From Ceratopteris richardii (Eukaryota; Streptophyta; Polypodiopsida; Polypodiales; Pteridaceae): DNA of 64,000 nt. Below are positions 23,061 to 35,443 of this stretch, piece after piece (within the stretch, counting starts at the first letter, position 1; each line of letters begins with the position of its first letter). Where the stretch lies: the NCBI GenBank assembly GCA_020310875.1, contig CM035439.1, positions 140,580,639-140,644,638 of the forward strand, read 5' to 3'. The notes under the pieces are model-generated. The model was not told the origin of the DNA, searched no databases, and saw only the letters and a program-made list of their open reading frames with translations. The position numbers and the translations under genes are program-made.

Positions 23061-23345
23061 TTACACACTATACAAGTAATTGTGCAAGATCATGGATTAA
23101 GTAACCCCCATCAAGGGAAAAGAGTATCGAAAGCTATCCTATGTTACTTCCCAATGCTTCTTGTTAACATTAGACATATATCTGATCACAACTCCCACTA
23201 CAAATGCAATGTTTGGTCTCATAGCTATCATAGCATACATGAGACCACCAATAGTAGACTAATAAGGAATTTTTGTCATGAATTCCTTCTCTTCATCTAA
23301 TTTGGTACAATCATCCATGCTCAATTTCACATATGTAGGTAAAGG
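23061..23345 (-). pseudogene. Copia RT C-terminal fragment
   Basis: The minus strand encodes YVKLSMDDCTKLDEEKEFM, then STIGGLMYAMIAMRPNIAF and VIRYMSNVNKKHWEVT. This matches the copia RT thumb region (KLS...EE-E-M...IG-LMYAM--TRPDIA). Two in-frame stops occur. The TRIM interrupts it at the point where the RT-RNase H link would follow. Confidence 0.85.
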
Positions 23346-23494
23346 TGGCCATGTCACCCGCAATTGGTTTCTAATGAGCAGCCCCAATCTATTCCACCTA
23401 TTGACCAATTAACCATTTCAATACCTTCCATAGAAATTATTCTATTTAGAGACTAGCAAAGCCACCAAACTTCAAACACTAGAATTATGGGATA

Positions 23495-23938
23495 GTGGAT
23501 ATATTTTGTAACTTTTGGAATTTTAGGAAACTATGCAATAAAGTAGAAGTGGAAGATATTAACCAGTGGTGCTCAGACTCGCCACCTAAGCATCCATCCC
23601 ATTCGAAAGATATCTTTATACCTTCTCCCAAAATCCAAACAGAACTATTCGTGACAAGTTCTAATTCAAACAAAATCATGGACATTGTAGATCACTTTAG
23701 TCCTATAATGATGATAGGAGAAGAATTACCTTTGAGAAGAACATTTTCGGGTGGAATGCCATATGCCAAGTTCGAAGGATTTCCAGGAGATGACCCTGAT
23801 ACCCACATTCAAGCATTCAAGATCAGCTATGAAGTTTTAGAAAATGCTACTAATGCACCTGTTTATAAGAAATATAAGGCCAAAGTGTTTCAATTGACCT
23901 TAGTGAACGAAGTATCCAAGTGGTTAAAAAAAATTTGA
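23495..23938 (+). pseudogene. Gypsy gag N-terminal fragment
   Basis: A 147-codon open frame contains YAKFEGFPGDDPDTHIQAF followed by VFQLTLVNEVSKWLKK, the start of a retrotransposon gag domain (F-G-PGDDPD-H...LT-...A--W). The codons upstream of about 23640 have no match. It is cut off by the copia LTR at 23961. Confidence 0.7.
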
Positions 23939-23960
23939 ACTTGACCATTTCTGAACATAT

Positions 23961-24532
23961 TGTTGATATATTTCAGTAGTGATGTGTGTGAACACACTAA
24001 GACAACCGGGGCACTTTCTTCCCTCTTTAAGAAGTTTTTTTCTCTGGCTTGTATATATGCCTATAACCCTAATGGGTCACATATCTTTGTACATTCTCTT
24101 GGTAATACATTGAGTATTGTGTGTTGTGCTCCAAGCTTCTTCTTCTTCCTTGTGCTGTTTGCATGCTTTTGTAGACCTCAAACTCCAATAATTGGTATCA
24201 GAGCAAGTTGTCGCTTCATCGAGGGCATTGTTGATAGCCCTCTAATCACAATCTCAGAATCACATGAATATCGGTGAGCATACACAATGTCATTCAGAGC
24301 TCAAAACAACTTCATTCTATGATGTTGAAATTGCGATTTGAGCTTGTTTTGGACTCCAAATGCACTATCGTAGTGTCTATGTAGAAAGTTTCATCTTTTC
24401 GTGCAAAACATATATATAGGTTTTGATTTGCCAAAATAAGGGCCTCAAAGTCTACTACATGTTTAGCAAAACTCGACAAGGTAGTTCTATTCAACTTTTT
24501 GAGAGACAATCATTTTTCTCCATCAGGGTATT
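23961..24532 (+). mobile_element. Copia 5' LTR and leader, truncated before gag
   Basis: LTR at 23961-24190 (230 bp, same family as 13700-13929, with several substitutions; its end CCAATA replaces CCAACA). Primer site TGGTATCAGAGC at 24193-24204 and a leader alignable to 13944-14270 follow. It stops at TCAGGGTATT, where the nested copia reads TCAAGGTATTTTAGTCACCGG just upstream of gag. The gypsy-like LTR begins at the next base. Confidence 0.93.
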
Positions 24533-25422
24533 TGTTGGGGGATTCTTGGACAAGAAGGGATTTGAGTGTTTGTAGGAGAAAAGGGAAAGACAAGAAGAAA
24601 GATACACACTGGAAGCCTTTGTCGATTGATTATAATAACACAAATACAATGGTGATGCACAATACAATCCAATGCTTTTGTGCAAAATCCCACAGAGTGC
24701 TCAATTACAAAATATCAAATACCCAAGGTCTTGTTGCTGTGGGCCTCCTTTGCACTAGACCTCCACCTTCTCCAAGCCTGCAATTGTGCACACCTTGCAC
24801 GAAGCTTCCAATAAGGGATAGAGAAGGACACCTTCTGTCGGCACGCGCACACTACAATGAGACCTTAGGATCCTTGGGGGATAGCTTAGCACTTCTCTGC
24901 ACACTTCCTTAGTCACTCTTCATGCACACCTTGCACTTCACTTCTCTGCGTTGTACACTTTGTATCTCTTGCACTTCTCTCTCTTTTCTCACTTAGACTA
25001 TGCTTACTCCGCTTAGTCTTAGAATAGTCCAAGAATATAGTCCTTGCCTTGATTTTAGTGTCGCTTCATGTACGCTCCTAACTGCAAGAGTATCTTGGTG
25101 CTCACTTTGATGTCCCAAGATTGTCTCCTCAAGTGTGCAGCCAATGAATCCCTCTTTTGTCCTGTCGTGACTTTAGACTAAAACAAAAATTTTAATTGGG
25201 AGGCCATACTTTCACTTCTGCGTACGTTGCCACTTCCACATACCTTCACACTTTCCTTTCAAGTCTTCACTTGTGCACTTAAGAGGGGGTTCACCTGAAC
25301 CTTCCAAAACACTTTAAAAACACTTTGAACCTTAGGGAAATTAGAGAAATACCTCTGCAACCTGCAACCACTTTCTCCAATTCACCCTTTGTGGACAATT
25401 ACTTGTGCACTACCTGTGCACC

Positions 25423-25537
25423 TTGACACCTGCACTTTGAACACTTTGACTTTGCCCCTATTGACTTTGACCTTGACCTTGTTGACTTTGACCGGTTTGA
25501 CTGTGACCTTTTGACTTTGACTATGGTTGACTTTGAC
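25423..25537. promoter_or_regulatory. TTGAC (W-box) cluster in LTR A
   Basis: Twelve TTGAC cores in 115 bp, all on the plus strand, mostly as TTGACTTTGAC or TTGACCTTGAC couplets. TTGAC(C/T) is the core bound by plant WRKY factors. The same cluster occurs in LTR B (11 cores) and LTR C (10 cores). Confidence 0.6.
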
Positions 25538-26447
25538 TAATATGACTTTTATGGGCTCAACAATTGCCCCCACCTAATGTGCTCTTCGCTACAGCCAAAA
25601 TTTTGAGCATAGAGGACACCATGATTCTTGTGCTGCAAGATCTTCAAAAGGACACCTGAGCAACTACCAAGTCCACCAAAAACAGGAGAGAACAAACACC
25701 AAAGAAGAACCAAAAAGTGGAAATTTTACATTTAAAAGCAAAGGAAAGCAATGTGAGGGTGGAAAGGAGGGGGGAGGGAGGGCTGAGGGGGCTGAGATGG
25801 ATAGGGCAGGGAGGGGGACAAGATGGGGCTGGGCAGAAGGGAAAAGAGAGGGTGATGGATTAGGATAAGGGGTCTAGAGAGGGCCGAAATGAGCGAATTG
25901 CAGAGCTAAAAATGGTGCATATGGAAAATTTTGAAACATAAGGTAAAATAAGGTGATAATAGATCATTTGGACCATGTGGGAAAATAAAAACAAGGGATA
26001 AAAGTGCTCAAAACATGTGGGTTTTGACCAAAAGTCAGACAAAATTTTGGATTTTGGAAAAAGTAAGTCAAAAAATGAACCCAGAGGTACCAAAATACAT
26101 GAAAATGACCCCAGTTTTGAAAAAAATGGCCATCCGAGGCACAATCCAGAGCCAAAAGCTTTGAGCCATGAAAAAAAATAGATATATTATTATTATTATT
26201 ATATATATATATAATTATTTTTTATAGTAAAAAGAAAAATAATATAATTTATTATTATTATTAATTAATTAATTTATTTATTTTTTACGAAATACGTGAA
26301 CACACGTTGTTGGGCAGAAATAAAAAAGAAAGCAAAAAAAACTAAAAAATAATAAATAATAAATAAATCAAAAGGAAAATAATAAATAAATAAAATAAAT
26401 AATAATAAAAAATAAATAAAAATAAAACAATAAAATGAAAAAAAATG

Positions 26448-26625
<178 letters not shown>

Positions 26626-27033
26626 ATTTATATTTAATATAATCCGAAAAATCCAAGGGGGGTCTTTTTTATTTTGAAAATAGCCAAAATGGGAGAAAAA
26701 TCCCTAAAAAATCCCAAAAAAAATGCAAAAAAATTCAAAAAAACTTCTCAAAATATTTCCTACAGGTTTAGGCCAATGTCCCCACTCAAAACCACAGAGA
26801 TCTTCCTTTATTCCTCCAATTCGGCAAGAAAATGACACTTGAAAAGGATGAAAAATACCAAAAAAATGCTTGAAAAATTCTTAGAAAAATTCCAAAATTA
26901 TACTTATGCTAAGGCCTATGAAAGGATTGCTAAGTTTGCTAAAAACGCAAAGAGCAAGCATGAAAATGGATAAAAACTACTAAAACTTAAGCAAAAATGA
27001 TAGGAAAAGACTATGTATAACCTGGACAAATTT

Positions 27034-29956
27034 TCAGGTTCTAGGTGATCCATAAATCTTCACTTTTGTTGATGATAGGCCTTGAGCCTTGATATGTTGA
27101 CTCAAAGAAACTCCTCCATAATCTCCAATTGTACTGCACTTCATTGGTTTTGTCATCTTGTTGGGCACACTGGTCATCTGATAGGGGTACCCTAAATCCT
27201 TCTGTAAAATATCATCTCCTCCATACTGCAACTTTTGTATCTTTGTGTCAGCAACTTTATAGCTTAATCTGCAAAATTTCATTTTCACTATTCCAGCTTC
27301 TTCATCAAATGGAACCCTCTGTTTCCAAAGACTTGCAGGTACTCCTTCCACATTCTTGTAAAGCCCTGCACTTGCTATGATTAAAGTTGACATAACGGAT
27401 GATATCCATACCAGTATCCACAAAAAGGTGGCCATTGACATATGATTTGAAGTAACTTCATCACTGCTGCACTGAAGGGCTTTTCTTTTCTTCTTTCTGC
27501 TATGGCCTTTGATTGAGACTGTTTCACTCAAATCAGTAACCTGAATGATATCCTCTTTTTCTTCATATGTTTCCTCTCTACTTGAGTTTGGAAAAATTCC
27601 ATAGCAAGAGGATGGGTCTTCTGCATGGATCCAAGCCAACATGTTTTCCTCTTCATATAAGTTTGCTTCTTCAAATAGATGTGCTTCTGGGTTGTCCAAC
27701 AATTCTTCTTCCATACAAATACCAATTGTCTGCATCATGCTAGTATTTCTCTGATTGTTTGGTCCTTCTTCTAAAATTATCTGCTGCAACTCTTTTCCCT
27801 CTTGCTTTACCCACATTGTATCCTTGCCCCAGTCATGGAGCACATTGGCATGCCTTAACCAAGGTCTCCCAATTGACAGGGGGAAACTTCCTTCTACCTG
27901 TGGTAGTCTTAAAACAAAGAAATCCAAGTTAAAGATGGTACCTTGTATCTTGACTAGGACTCCAGGGACCACTCCCATAGGCTTTACTATGCTTTGGTCT
28001 GCCAGTGTGACAGTGAAGTTGGCAGGCCTTGAAGGGTATAGTCCAATCTTTTTCATGGTATATTCAAGCATCAAGTTAATGCCAAAACCACCATCCACAA
28101 TAACTTCTTGAAACTCATGACCTTTAATAGAGACTGTTAGCCGAGGGCTCTTATAATCTGTGAGGGATGCTTCACCTACAATTTTATCTTTATGCATAAC
28201 AGTAGCCTCTGCCACTAAACTTGTCATGGACACCTCATCAATTAGCTGCAAGAGTTCTGACCTGAATTTCCCATCCATTTTTATTAAATCATAATTACTA
28301 ACCTCCTTATTCATGGACTTAAGTAGTCTGGAAGCTTTTGATTCCTTAATAGCATGGGCTCCAATTGACTTATCAAAATCCTCATGAGCCCTGTTGAATG
28401 CATGTCCAATGGCATCACTGGTACCTATGAGATTTTCTTTTTGCCTTGTATCTCCAAATGTGGTGGCTTTGTCTTGAGATGCCTCTTTATCTTTGTTCAA
28501 TCCCTTAATCCTTGATTCTTGACCTATTTCCACTTGAGCCTTCCCCTTGCTTCTTGTCTTCACCGTAAAAGATTCAATTTCTTCTAATGCACCACCCTAG
28601 TAGATGGTGATGGCACCCTGGCTTGATCTACCATTTCTTCTTTGCACAAAGAAATCATTTGAATGTGGGGCCGAGATGAAGATGCTTGATTCTTAGGACA
28701 ACAATTAGTATAATGGTCTCTAGCCTCTGGGCAGTTCCTGCAAGGAAGGGCATTTTCGGTGAGAGTGCACCTACTTTGATAGTGCCCACATTCTCCACAT
28801 CTGAAACAAATAATTGGCCTCCTAGGCCCATTTACAAGGTTATTCCTCTATATAGGGTCATAATTGTTACCTTGATTGGGTGCAGCCGCCATCACATTTG
28901 CTGGTGGTAGGGGTCCTCCTTGTGTCCAATATGTTGTTGCAGGCATTCCTCTTGATTGGGATTCCTGGGCCTCATGACTAGCTTTCGTGCATAGTTGGAA
29001 AGTCACACTTAACAGAGGACATTCACTTACTATATTACCTTGCTTGCTGCACATGGCACACCAAAGTCCATTCTTGATGCCACCCTCTTTGAGCTCTTAC
29101 AACTCCTGTCGCAGCTGAGCCAATTCTTCTACTTGGGCCTCCTTCTCGTTTTGGAGCTTTAATGCCTCAATCTCCCTCCTCAACTGAGTAACAACATTCT
29201 CCTCCTCTTTTTGGGGTTTATTCCTTTTTAAGCCCTCCAGCTCCTTCCTTAGCTGGATTACTGGATCCTCCATTTCTGTAGAATCTGGTAGTTGAGGAGA
29301 AATTGCTCCATATTGTTGCCTTATGTGCTCTAGTCATGTAGCTGTGTTGATGAACTCCTCTATGGAGGCTGTGGGCAACACTAATTCCTTGATTTACATT
29401 GGGTGGTCACTGGAAGTGGCTTAGCTAACCATTTCTTAACAAAAAAATCATGTGGAGGATTCGGTAACTTAGCCATTAGTGATTTGGCCCTAGTTACAAA
29501 TTCTGGAAATTTTTCACCTGGACCCAGTCTCAAGTTTTCTAATTCCTCTATGATGATCTTTGCAGTGTTTCCATGCTGAAATTGATTTTTGAATGCATCT
29601 TTCATTAAGTCCCAAATTGTAAAATGGTTCTCAACAAACTGGCTGAAGCATTTATCTGCTAATCCTTCTAATGTAGTAGAGAAGAGTATCAAAAAGGCAT
29701 CCTCTCTTCCCATTAAGCCTCTAGTTTTGCATAGTGCTAAAAACCTTCTAATATGCTTGTCCAGATCTTCCTGAGCTAGTCCTTTGAAAGAAGGAAATTT
29801 TATATTTAATCTTGATAGTAGGGTTTCCAAGTCTACCTGACTAGCCATGCTCTTTACTGATGAAGTTGATGAAAGTGGACTAGATGATCTTCTAACAGCC
29901 TTCCTTCTTGTTTGCTTGTAGGTGACCCTCAATGTTTGGGACCGAGTTGCGGTCAT
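27034..29956 (-). pseudogene. Gag-protease-TM polyprotein, array unit 1
   Basis: Gag starts at ATG 29956: a basic N-terminus, then DLETLLSRLNIKFPSFKG and a capsid domain ending KFPEFVTRAKSLMAKLP. A one-base deletion near 29390 breaks the frame relative to unit 2. Zinc knuckles CAMCSKQG-, CQLCTKAS- and CFRCGECG-type follow in broken frames. A 509-codon open stretch (28563-27034) holds a retropepsin (VDGGFGINLM, later PLSIGRPWL), an acidic segment, a hydrophobic stretch of about 20 residues (FLWILVWISSVMSTLIIASA) and a C-terminal tail. There is no RT. The membrane-like segment after protease is unusual. Confidence 0.8.
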
Positions 29957-30103
29957 GAGCTATTCATAGTCCTCTTAGTATGAGACAATTGATAAGAATA
30001 TGTACCTCTTAGCCCAATGAAGTAGTACTGTCGGCACTTGGATAGTGCTTCTCCACACTGCAATATCTCTTCTCCTATGCTCAAATCTCCTTGGAGTCCC
30101 ATC

Positions 30104-30118
30104 GGGCATGCCAAATTT
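30104..30118 (-). promoter_or_regulatory. Putative primer binding site of array unit 1
   Basis: Minus strand AAATTTGGCATGCCC adjoins the LTR end CCCCAACA. Position fits a primer site; I cannot name the tRNA. The equivalent before LTR C is AACTTTGGCATGCCT at 35591-35605. Confidence 0.55.
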
Positions 30119-31006
30119 TGTTGGGGGATTCTTGGATAAAAAGGGATTTAAGTGTTTGTAGGAGAAAAGGGAAAGACAAGAAGAAAGATACACATTGGAA
30201 GCCTTTATTGATTGATTATAATAAGACAAATACAATGGTAATGCACAATACAATCCAATGCTTTTGTGTAAAATCCCATAGAGTGCTCAATTACAAAATA
30301 CCAAATACCCAAGGTCTTGTTGCTGCTGGCCTCCTCTGCACCAGACCTCCACCTTCTCCAAGCCTGCACTTGTGCACACCTTGCACCAAGCTTCCAATAA
30401 GGGGGAGGGAAGGACAATTTCTGTCAGCACGCGCACACTACAATGAGACCTTGGGATCCTTGGGGGATAGCTCAGCACTTCTCTACACACTTCCTTAGTC
30501 ACTCTTCATGCACACCTTGCACTTCACTTCTCTGTGTTGCACACTGTGTGTCTCTTGCACTTCTCTCCCTTTTCTCACTTAGACTATGCTCACTCCGCTT
30601 AGTCTTAGAATAGTCCAAGAATAGTCCTTGCCTTGATTTTAGTGTCACTTCACGTACGCTCCTAACTCCAAGAGTATCTTGGTGCTCACTTTGATGTCCC
30701 AAGATTGTCTACTCAAGTGTGCAGCCAACGAATCCCTCTTTTGTCCTGTTGTGACTTTAGACTAAAACAAAAATTTTAATGGGGGGGCCATACTTTCACT
30801 TCTGCGTACGCTGCCGCTTCACATACCTTCACACTTTCCTTTCAAGTCTTCACTTGTGCACTTAAGAGGGGGTTCACCTGAACCTTCCAAAACACTCAAA
30901 AAAACATTTTGAACCTTAGGGAAACTAGAGAAATACCTCTGCAACCTGCAACCACTTTCTCCAATTCACCATTTGTGGACAATTACTTGTGCACTACCTG
31001 TGCACG

Positions 31007-31121
31007 TTGACACCTACACTTCGAACACTTTGACTTTGCCCCTGTTGACTTTGACCTTGACATTGAACTTGTTGACTTTGACCGGTTTGACTTCGACCTT
31101 TTGACTTTGACTACGATTGAC
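31007..31121. promoter_or_regulatory. TTGAC (W-box) cluster in LTR B
   Basis: Eleven TTGAC cores in 115 bp, arranged as in LTR A with point differences. Confidence 0.6.
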
Positions 31122-32022
31122 TTTAACCAATATGACTTTTATGGGCTCAATAGTTGCCCACCACCTAATGTGCTCTCCGTCCCAGAGAGCTACAACCAAA
31201 ATTCTGAGCATAGAGGACACCATGATTCTTGTGTTGCAAGATCTTCAAAAGGACACCTAAGCAGCTACCAAGTCCACCAGAAATAGGAGAGAACAAGCAC
31301 CAGAGAAGAACCAAAAAGTGGAAATTTTAAATGGAAAAGCAAAGGAAAGCAATGTGAGGGTAGAAAGGAGGGGGGAGGGAGGGCTGAGGGGGCTGAGATG
31401 GATAGGGGAGGTAGGGAGACAGGATGGGGCTGGGCAAAAGGGAAAAGGGAGGGTGATGGAGTAGGATAAGGGGTCTGGAGAGTGTCGAAATGAGCAAATA
31501 GCAGAGCTATAGAGGGTGCATATGGAAAATTTTGAAACATAAGGTAAATCAAGGTGATAATAGATCATTTGGACCATGTGGGAAAATAAAAACAAGGGAT
31601 AAAAAAAGCTCAAAACATGTGGGTTTTGACCAAAAGTTAGAGAGAAGTTTGGATTTTTGAAAAATAAAGTCAAAAAATGAATCGATAGGTGCCAAAATAC
31701 ATGAAAATGACCCTAGTTCTGAAAAAAATAGCCATCCGAGGCACGATCAAGAGCGAAAAGCTTTGAGCCATGAAAAATAAAAAAATAAAAATAAATAAAT
31801 ATATATATATATATATGATTTTTTTTATAGTAAAAAGAAAAATAATATAATTTTATTATTATTATTTATTTATTTATTTATTTTTAACGAAATACGTGAA
31901 CGCATGTTGCTGGGCAAAAATAAAAAGAAAGCAAAAAAAAAAAGAATGAAAAGGAAAATAAAAAATAATAATAATAAATAAATAAAAATAAAACAATAAA
32001 ATAAATAAAAAAAACGGTGTGG

Positions 32023-32063
32023 GGGTGGGGCGGGGGGGCGGGGGGGCCGTGGGTGGGGAGAGG

Positions 32064-32141
<78 letters not shown>

Positions 32142-32151
32142 GAGGGAGGGG

Positions 32152-32178
<27 letters not shown>
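32023..32178. repeat. G-rich tract, (GA)n and (TA)n in LTR B
   Basis: GGGGCGGGGGGGCGGGGGG precedes a GA run (about 32066-32150) and a short TA run (32151-32178). Repeat lengths differ from LTR A. Confidence 0.93.
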
Positions 32179-32183
<5 letters not shown>

Positions 32184-32657
32184 ATACGGAAAATCTAGGT
32201 GGGTCTTTTGTTTTTGAAAATATCCAAAATGGAAGAAAAATCCCTACAAAATCCCCAAAAAATGCAAGAAATTCAGAAAAAATTCTCAAAAAGGTCCCTA
32301 CAGGTCTAGGCCAATGTCCCCACTCAAAACCAGAGAGAGCTTCCTTTATGCCTCGAATTCGACAAGAAAATGACACTTGAAAAGGATGAAAAAATGCTTG
32401 AAAAATTCTCAAAAAATTTCTAAAATTATACTTATGCCAAGGCCTGTGAAAGGATTGCTAAATTTGCTAAAAACGCAAAGAACAAGCATGAAAACGGATA
32501 AAAACTACTAAAACTTAAGCAAAAATGATGGGAAAAGACTATGTTCAACCTGGATAAATTTTCACGTTCCAGGTGATCCATAAATCTTCACTTTTGTTGA
32601 TGATAGGCCTTGAGCCTTGATATGTTGACTTAGAGAAACTCCTCCATAAATTGTACT

Positions 32658-35443
32658 TCACTTTATTGGTTTTGTCATATTGTTGGGCACAGTGGTCATC
32701 TGATAGAGGTACCCTAAATCCTTTAGTAAAATATTGTCTCCTCCATACTGCAACTTTTGTATCTTTGTGTTAGCAACTTTATAGCTTAATCTACAAATTT
32801 TCATTTTCACTATTCCAGCTTCTTCATCCAATGGAACCCTCTGTTTCCAAAGACTTGTAGGTACTTCTTCCACATTCTTGTAAAGCCCTGCACTTGCTAT
32901 CATTATAGTTGAGATAACAAATGATATCCATACCAATATCCATAAAAAAGTGGCCATTGCCATATGATTTGAAGTAACTTCATCACTACTGCACTGAAGC
33001 GCTTTTCTTTTCTTCTCTCTGCTATGGCCTTTGATTGAGACTGTTTCACTCAAATCAGTAACTTGAATGATGTCCTCTTTTTCTTCATATGTTTCCTCTC
33101 TACTTGAGTTTGGAAAAATTCCATAGCAAGAGGATGGGTCTTCTACATGGAGCCAAGACAACATGTTTTCCTCTTCATATAAGTTTGCTTCTTCAAATAG
33201 ATGTGCTTCTGGGTTGTCCAACAATTCTTCTTCCATACAAATACCAATTGTCTGCATCATGCTAGTATTTCTCTGATTGTCTGGTCCTTCTTCTAAAATT
33301 ATCTGCTGCAACTCTTTTCCCTCTTGCTTTACCCACATTGTATCCTTGGCCCAGTCATGTAGCACATTGGCATGCCTTAATGAAGGTCTCCCAATTGACA
33401 GGGGGAAACTTCCTTCTACTTGTGGTAGCCTTAAAACAACAAAATCCAAGTTAAAGATGATACCTTGTATCTTGACTGGGACTCCAGAGACCACTCCCAT
33501 AGGCTTTACTATGCTTTGGTCTGCTAGTGTGACAGTGAAGTTGGCAGGTCTTGAAGGGTATAGTCCAATCTTTTTCATGGTATATTCAGGCATCAAGTTA
33601 ATGCCAGAACCACCATCCACAATAACTCCTTGAAACTCATGACCTTTAATAGAGAGTGTTAGCCGAGGGATCTTATAATCTGTGAGGGGTACTTCCCCTA
33701 CAATTTTATCTTTATGCATAACAACAGCCTTTGCCACTAAACTTGTCATGGACACCTCATCAATTAGCTACAAGAGTTCTGACCTGAATTTCCCATCCAT
33801 TTTTATTAAATCATAAATACTAACCTCCTTTTTCATGGACTTGAGTAGTCTGGAAGCTTTTGATTCCTTAATAGCATGGGCTCCAATTGACTTATCAAAC
33901 TCCTCATGAGCCCTATTGAATGCATGTCCAATGGCAACACTGGTAACTATGAGATTTTCTTTTTGCCTTGTATCTCCACATGTGGTGGCTTTGTCTTGAG
34001 ATGCCTCTTTATCTTTGTTCAATCAATTAATCCTTGATTCTTGACCTATTTCGACTTGAGCCGTCCCCTTGCTTCTTGTCTTCACTATAAAAGATTCAGT
34101 TTCTTCTAACTGCACCACCCTGGTAGATGGTGATGGCACCCTGGCTTGATCTACCATTTCTACTTTGCACACAGAAATCATTTGAATGTGGGGCCTAGAT
34201 GAAGATGCTTGATTCTTAGGACAACAATTAGTATAATGGTCTCTAGCCTCTGGGCAGTTCCTGCAAGGAGGGGCATTTTCTCAGAGAGTGCACCTACTTT
34301 GGTAATGCCCACATTCTTCACATCTCAAACACATAATTGGCCTCCTAGGCCCATTTCTAAGGTTATTCCTCTGTCTAGGGTCATAATTGTTACCTTGATT
34401 GGGTGCAGCCGCCATCACATTTGCTGGTGGTAGGGGTCCTCCTTGTGTCCAATATGTTGTTGCAGACATTCCTCTTGATTGGCATTCCTTGGCCTCATGA
34501 CCAGCTTTCCTGCATAGTTGGCAAGTCACACTTAATAGAGGACATTCACTTACTATATGACCTTGCTTGCTGCACATGGCACACCAAAGTCCATTCTTGA
34601 TGCCACCCCCTTTGAGTTCTTCCAACTCATGTTGTAGCTGAGCCAATTCTTCTGCTTGGGCCTCCTCCTCCTTTTGGAGATTTAATGCCTCAATCTCCCT
34701 CCTCAACTAAGTAACAACATTCTCCTCCTCTTTTTGGGGCTTATTCCTTTTTAAGCCCTCCAGCTCTTTCCTTAACTGGATTACTGGATCCTCCATTTAT
34801 GTAGAATATGGTAGTTGAGGAGAAATTTCTCCATATTGTTGCCTTATCTGCTCTAGTCGTGTAAGTGTGTTGATGAACTCCTCTATGGAGGCTTTGGGCA
34901 ACACTAATTGCTTGATTTTACATTGGGTGGTCACTGGAAGTGGCTTAGCTAACCATTTCTTAACAAAAAAATCATGTGGAGGATCTGGTAACTTAGCCAT
35001 TAGTGCTTTGGCCCTAGTTACAAATTCTGGAAATTTTTCACCTGGACCGAGTCTCAAGTTTTCTAATTCCTGTATGATGATCTCTACAGTATTTCCATGC
35101 TGAAATTGAAATGGTTCTCTACAAACTGGCTGAACCATTTATCTGCTAATCCTTCTAATGTAGGAGGGAAGAGTATAAAAAAGGCATCCTCTCTTCCCAT
35201 TAAGCCTCTAGTTTTGCATAGTGCTAAAAACCTTCTAATATGCTCGTCCGGATCTTCCTGAGCTAGTCCTTTAAAAGAAGGAAATTTTATATTTAATCTT
35301 GATAGTAGGGTTTCCAAGTCTACTTGACCAGCCATGCTCTTTACTGATGAAGTTGACGAAAGTGGACTAGATGATCTTCTAACAACCTTCCTTCTTGTTT
35401 GCTTGCAGGTGGCCCTCAATGTTTGGGACCGAGTTGCAGTCAT
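32658..35443 (-). pseudogene. Gag-protease-TM polyprotein, array unit 2
   Basis: Gag starts at ATG 35443. A deletion of about 35 bp near 35105 removes part of the capsid core. The 34706-34281 frame shows a Gln/Glu-rich coiled-coil-like stretch and three knuckles: CAMCSKQGHIVSEC, CQLCRKAGHEAKEC and CLRCEECGHYQSRC. A TGA follows where unit 3 has CCA. A fourth cysteine cluster CRNCPEARDHYTNC has altered spacing (x5 and x3). A TAG at about 33765 stands where unit 1 has CAG. Then 365 open codons carry protease (VDGGSGINLM, IGRPSLRH), the acidic part, the hydrophobic segment FLWILVWISFVISTIMIASA and the tail. Confidence 0.82.

Larger units (their letters stand above)
30119..32332 (-). repeat. Array LTR B (inner boundary estimated)
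   Basis: Matches LTR A throughout, starting TGTTGGGGGATTCTTGGAT. It acts as 5' LTR for unit 1 and 3' LTR for unit 2. Its inner limit is inferred as for LTR A. Confidence 0.6.

Noticed and set aside
24499..24912. Open frames of 60-140 codons near the start of each array LTR, repeated three times
   Set aside because: Repetition comes from LTR homology; frames contain stops in some copies, read on the strand opposite to the element and match no domain.
25382..25573. KVKVN-rich minus-strand peptide
   Set aside because: It is a by-product of the TTGAC repeat cluster.
27755..28111. Plus-strand 118-codon frame repeated at 33277 and 38110
   Set aside because: Antisense shadow of the retropepsin domain; conserved only because the sense strand is.
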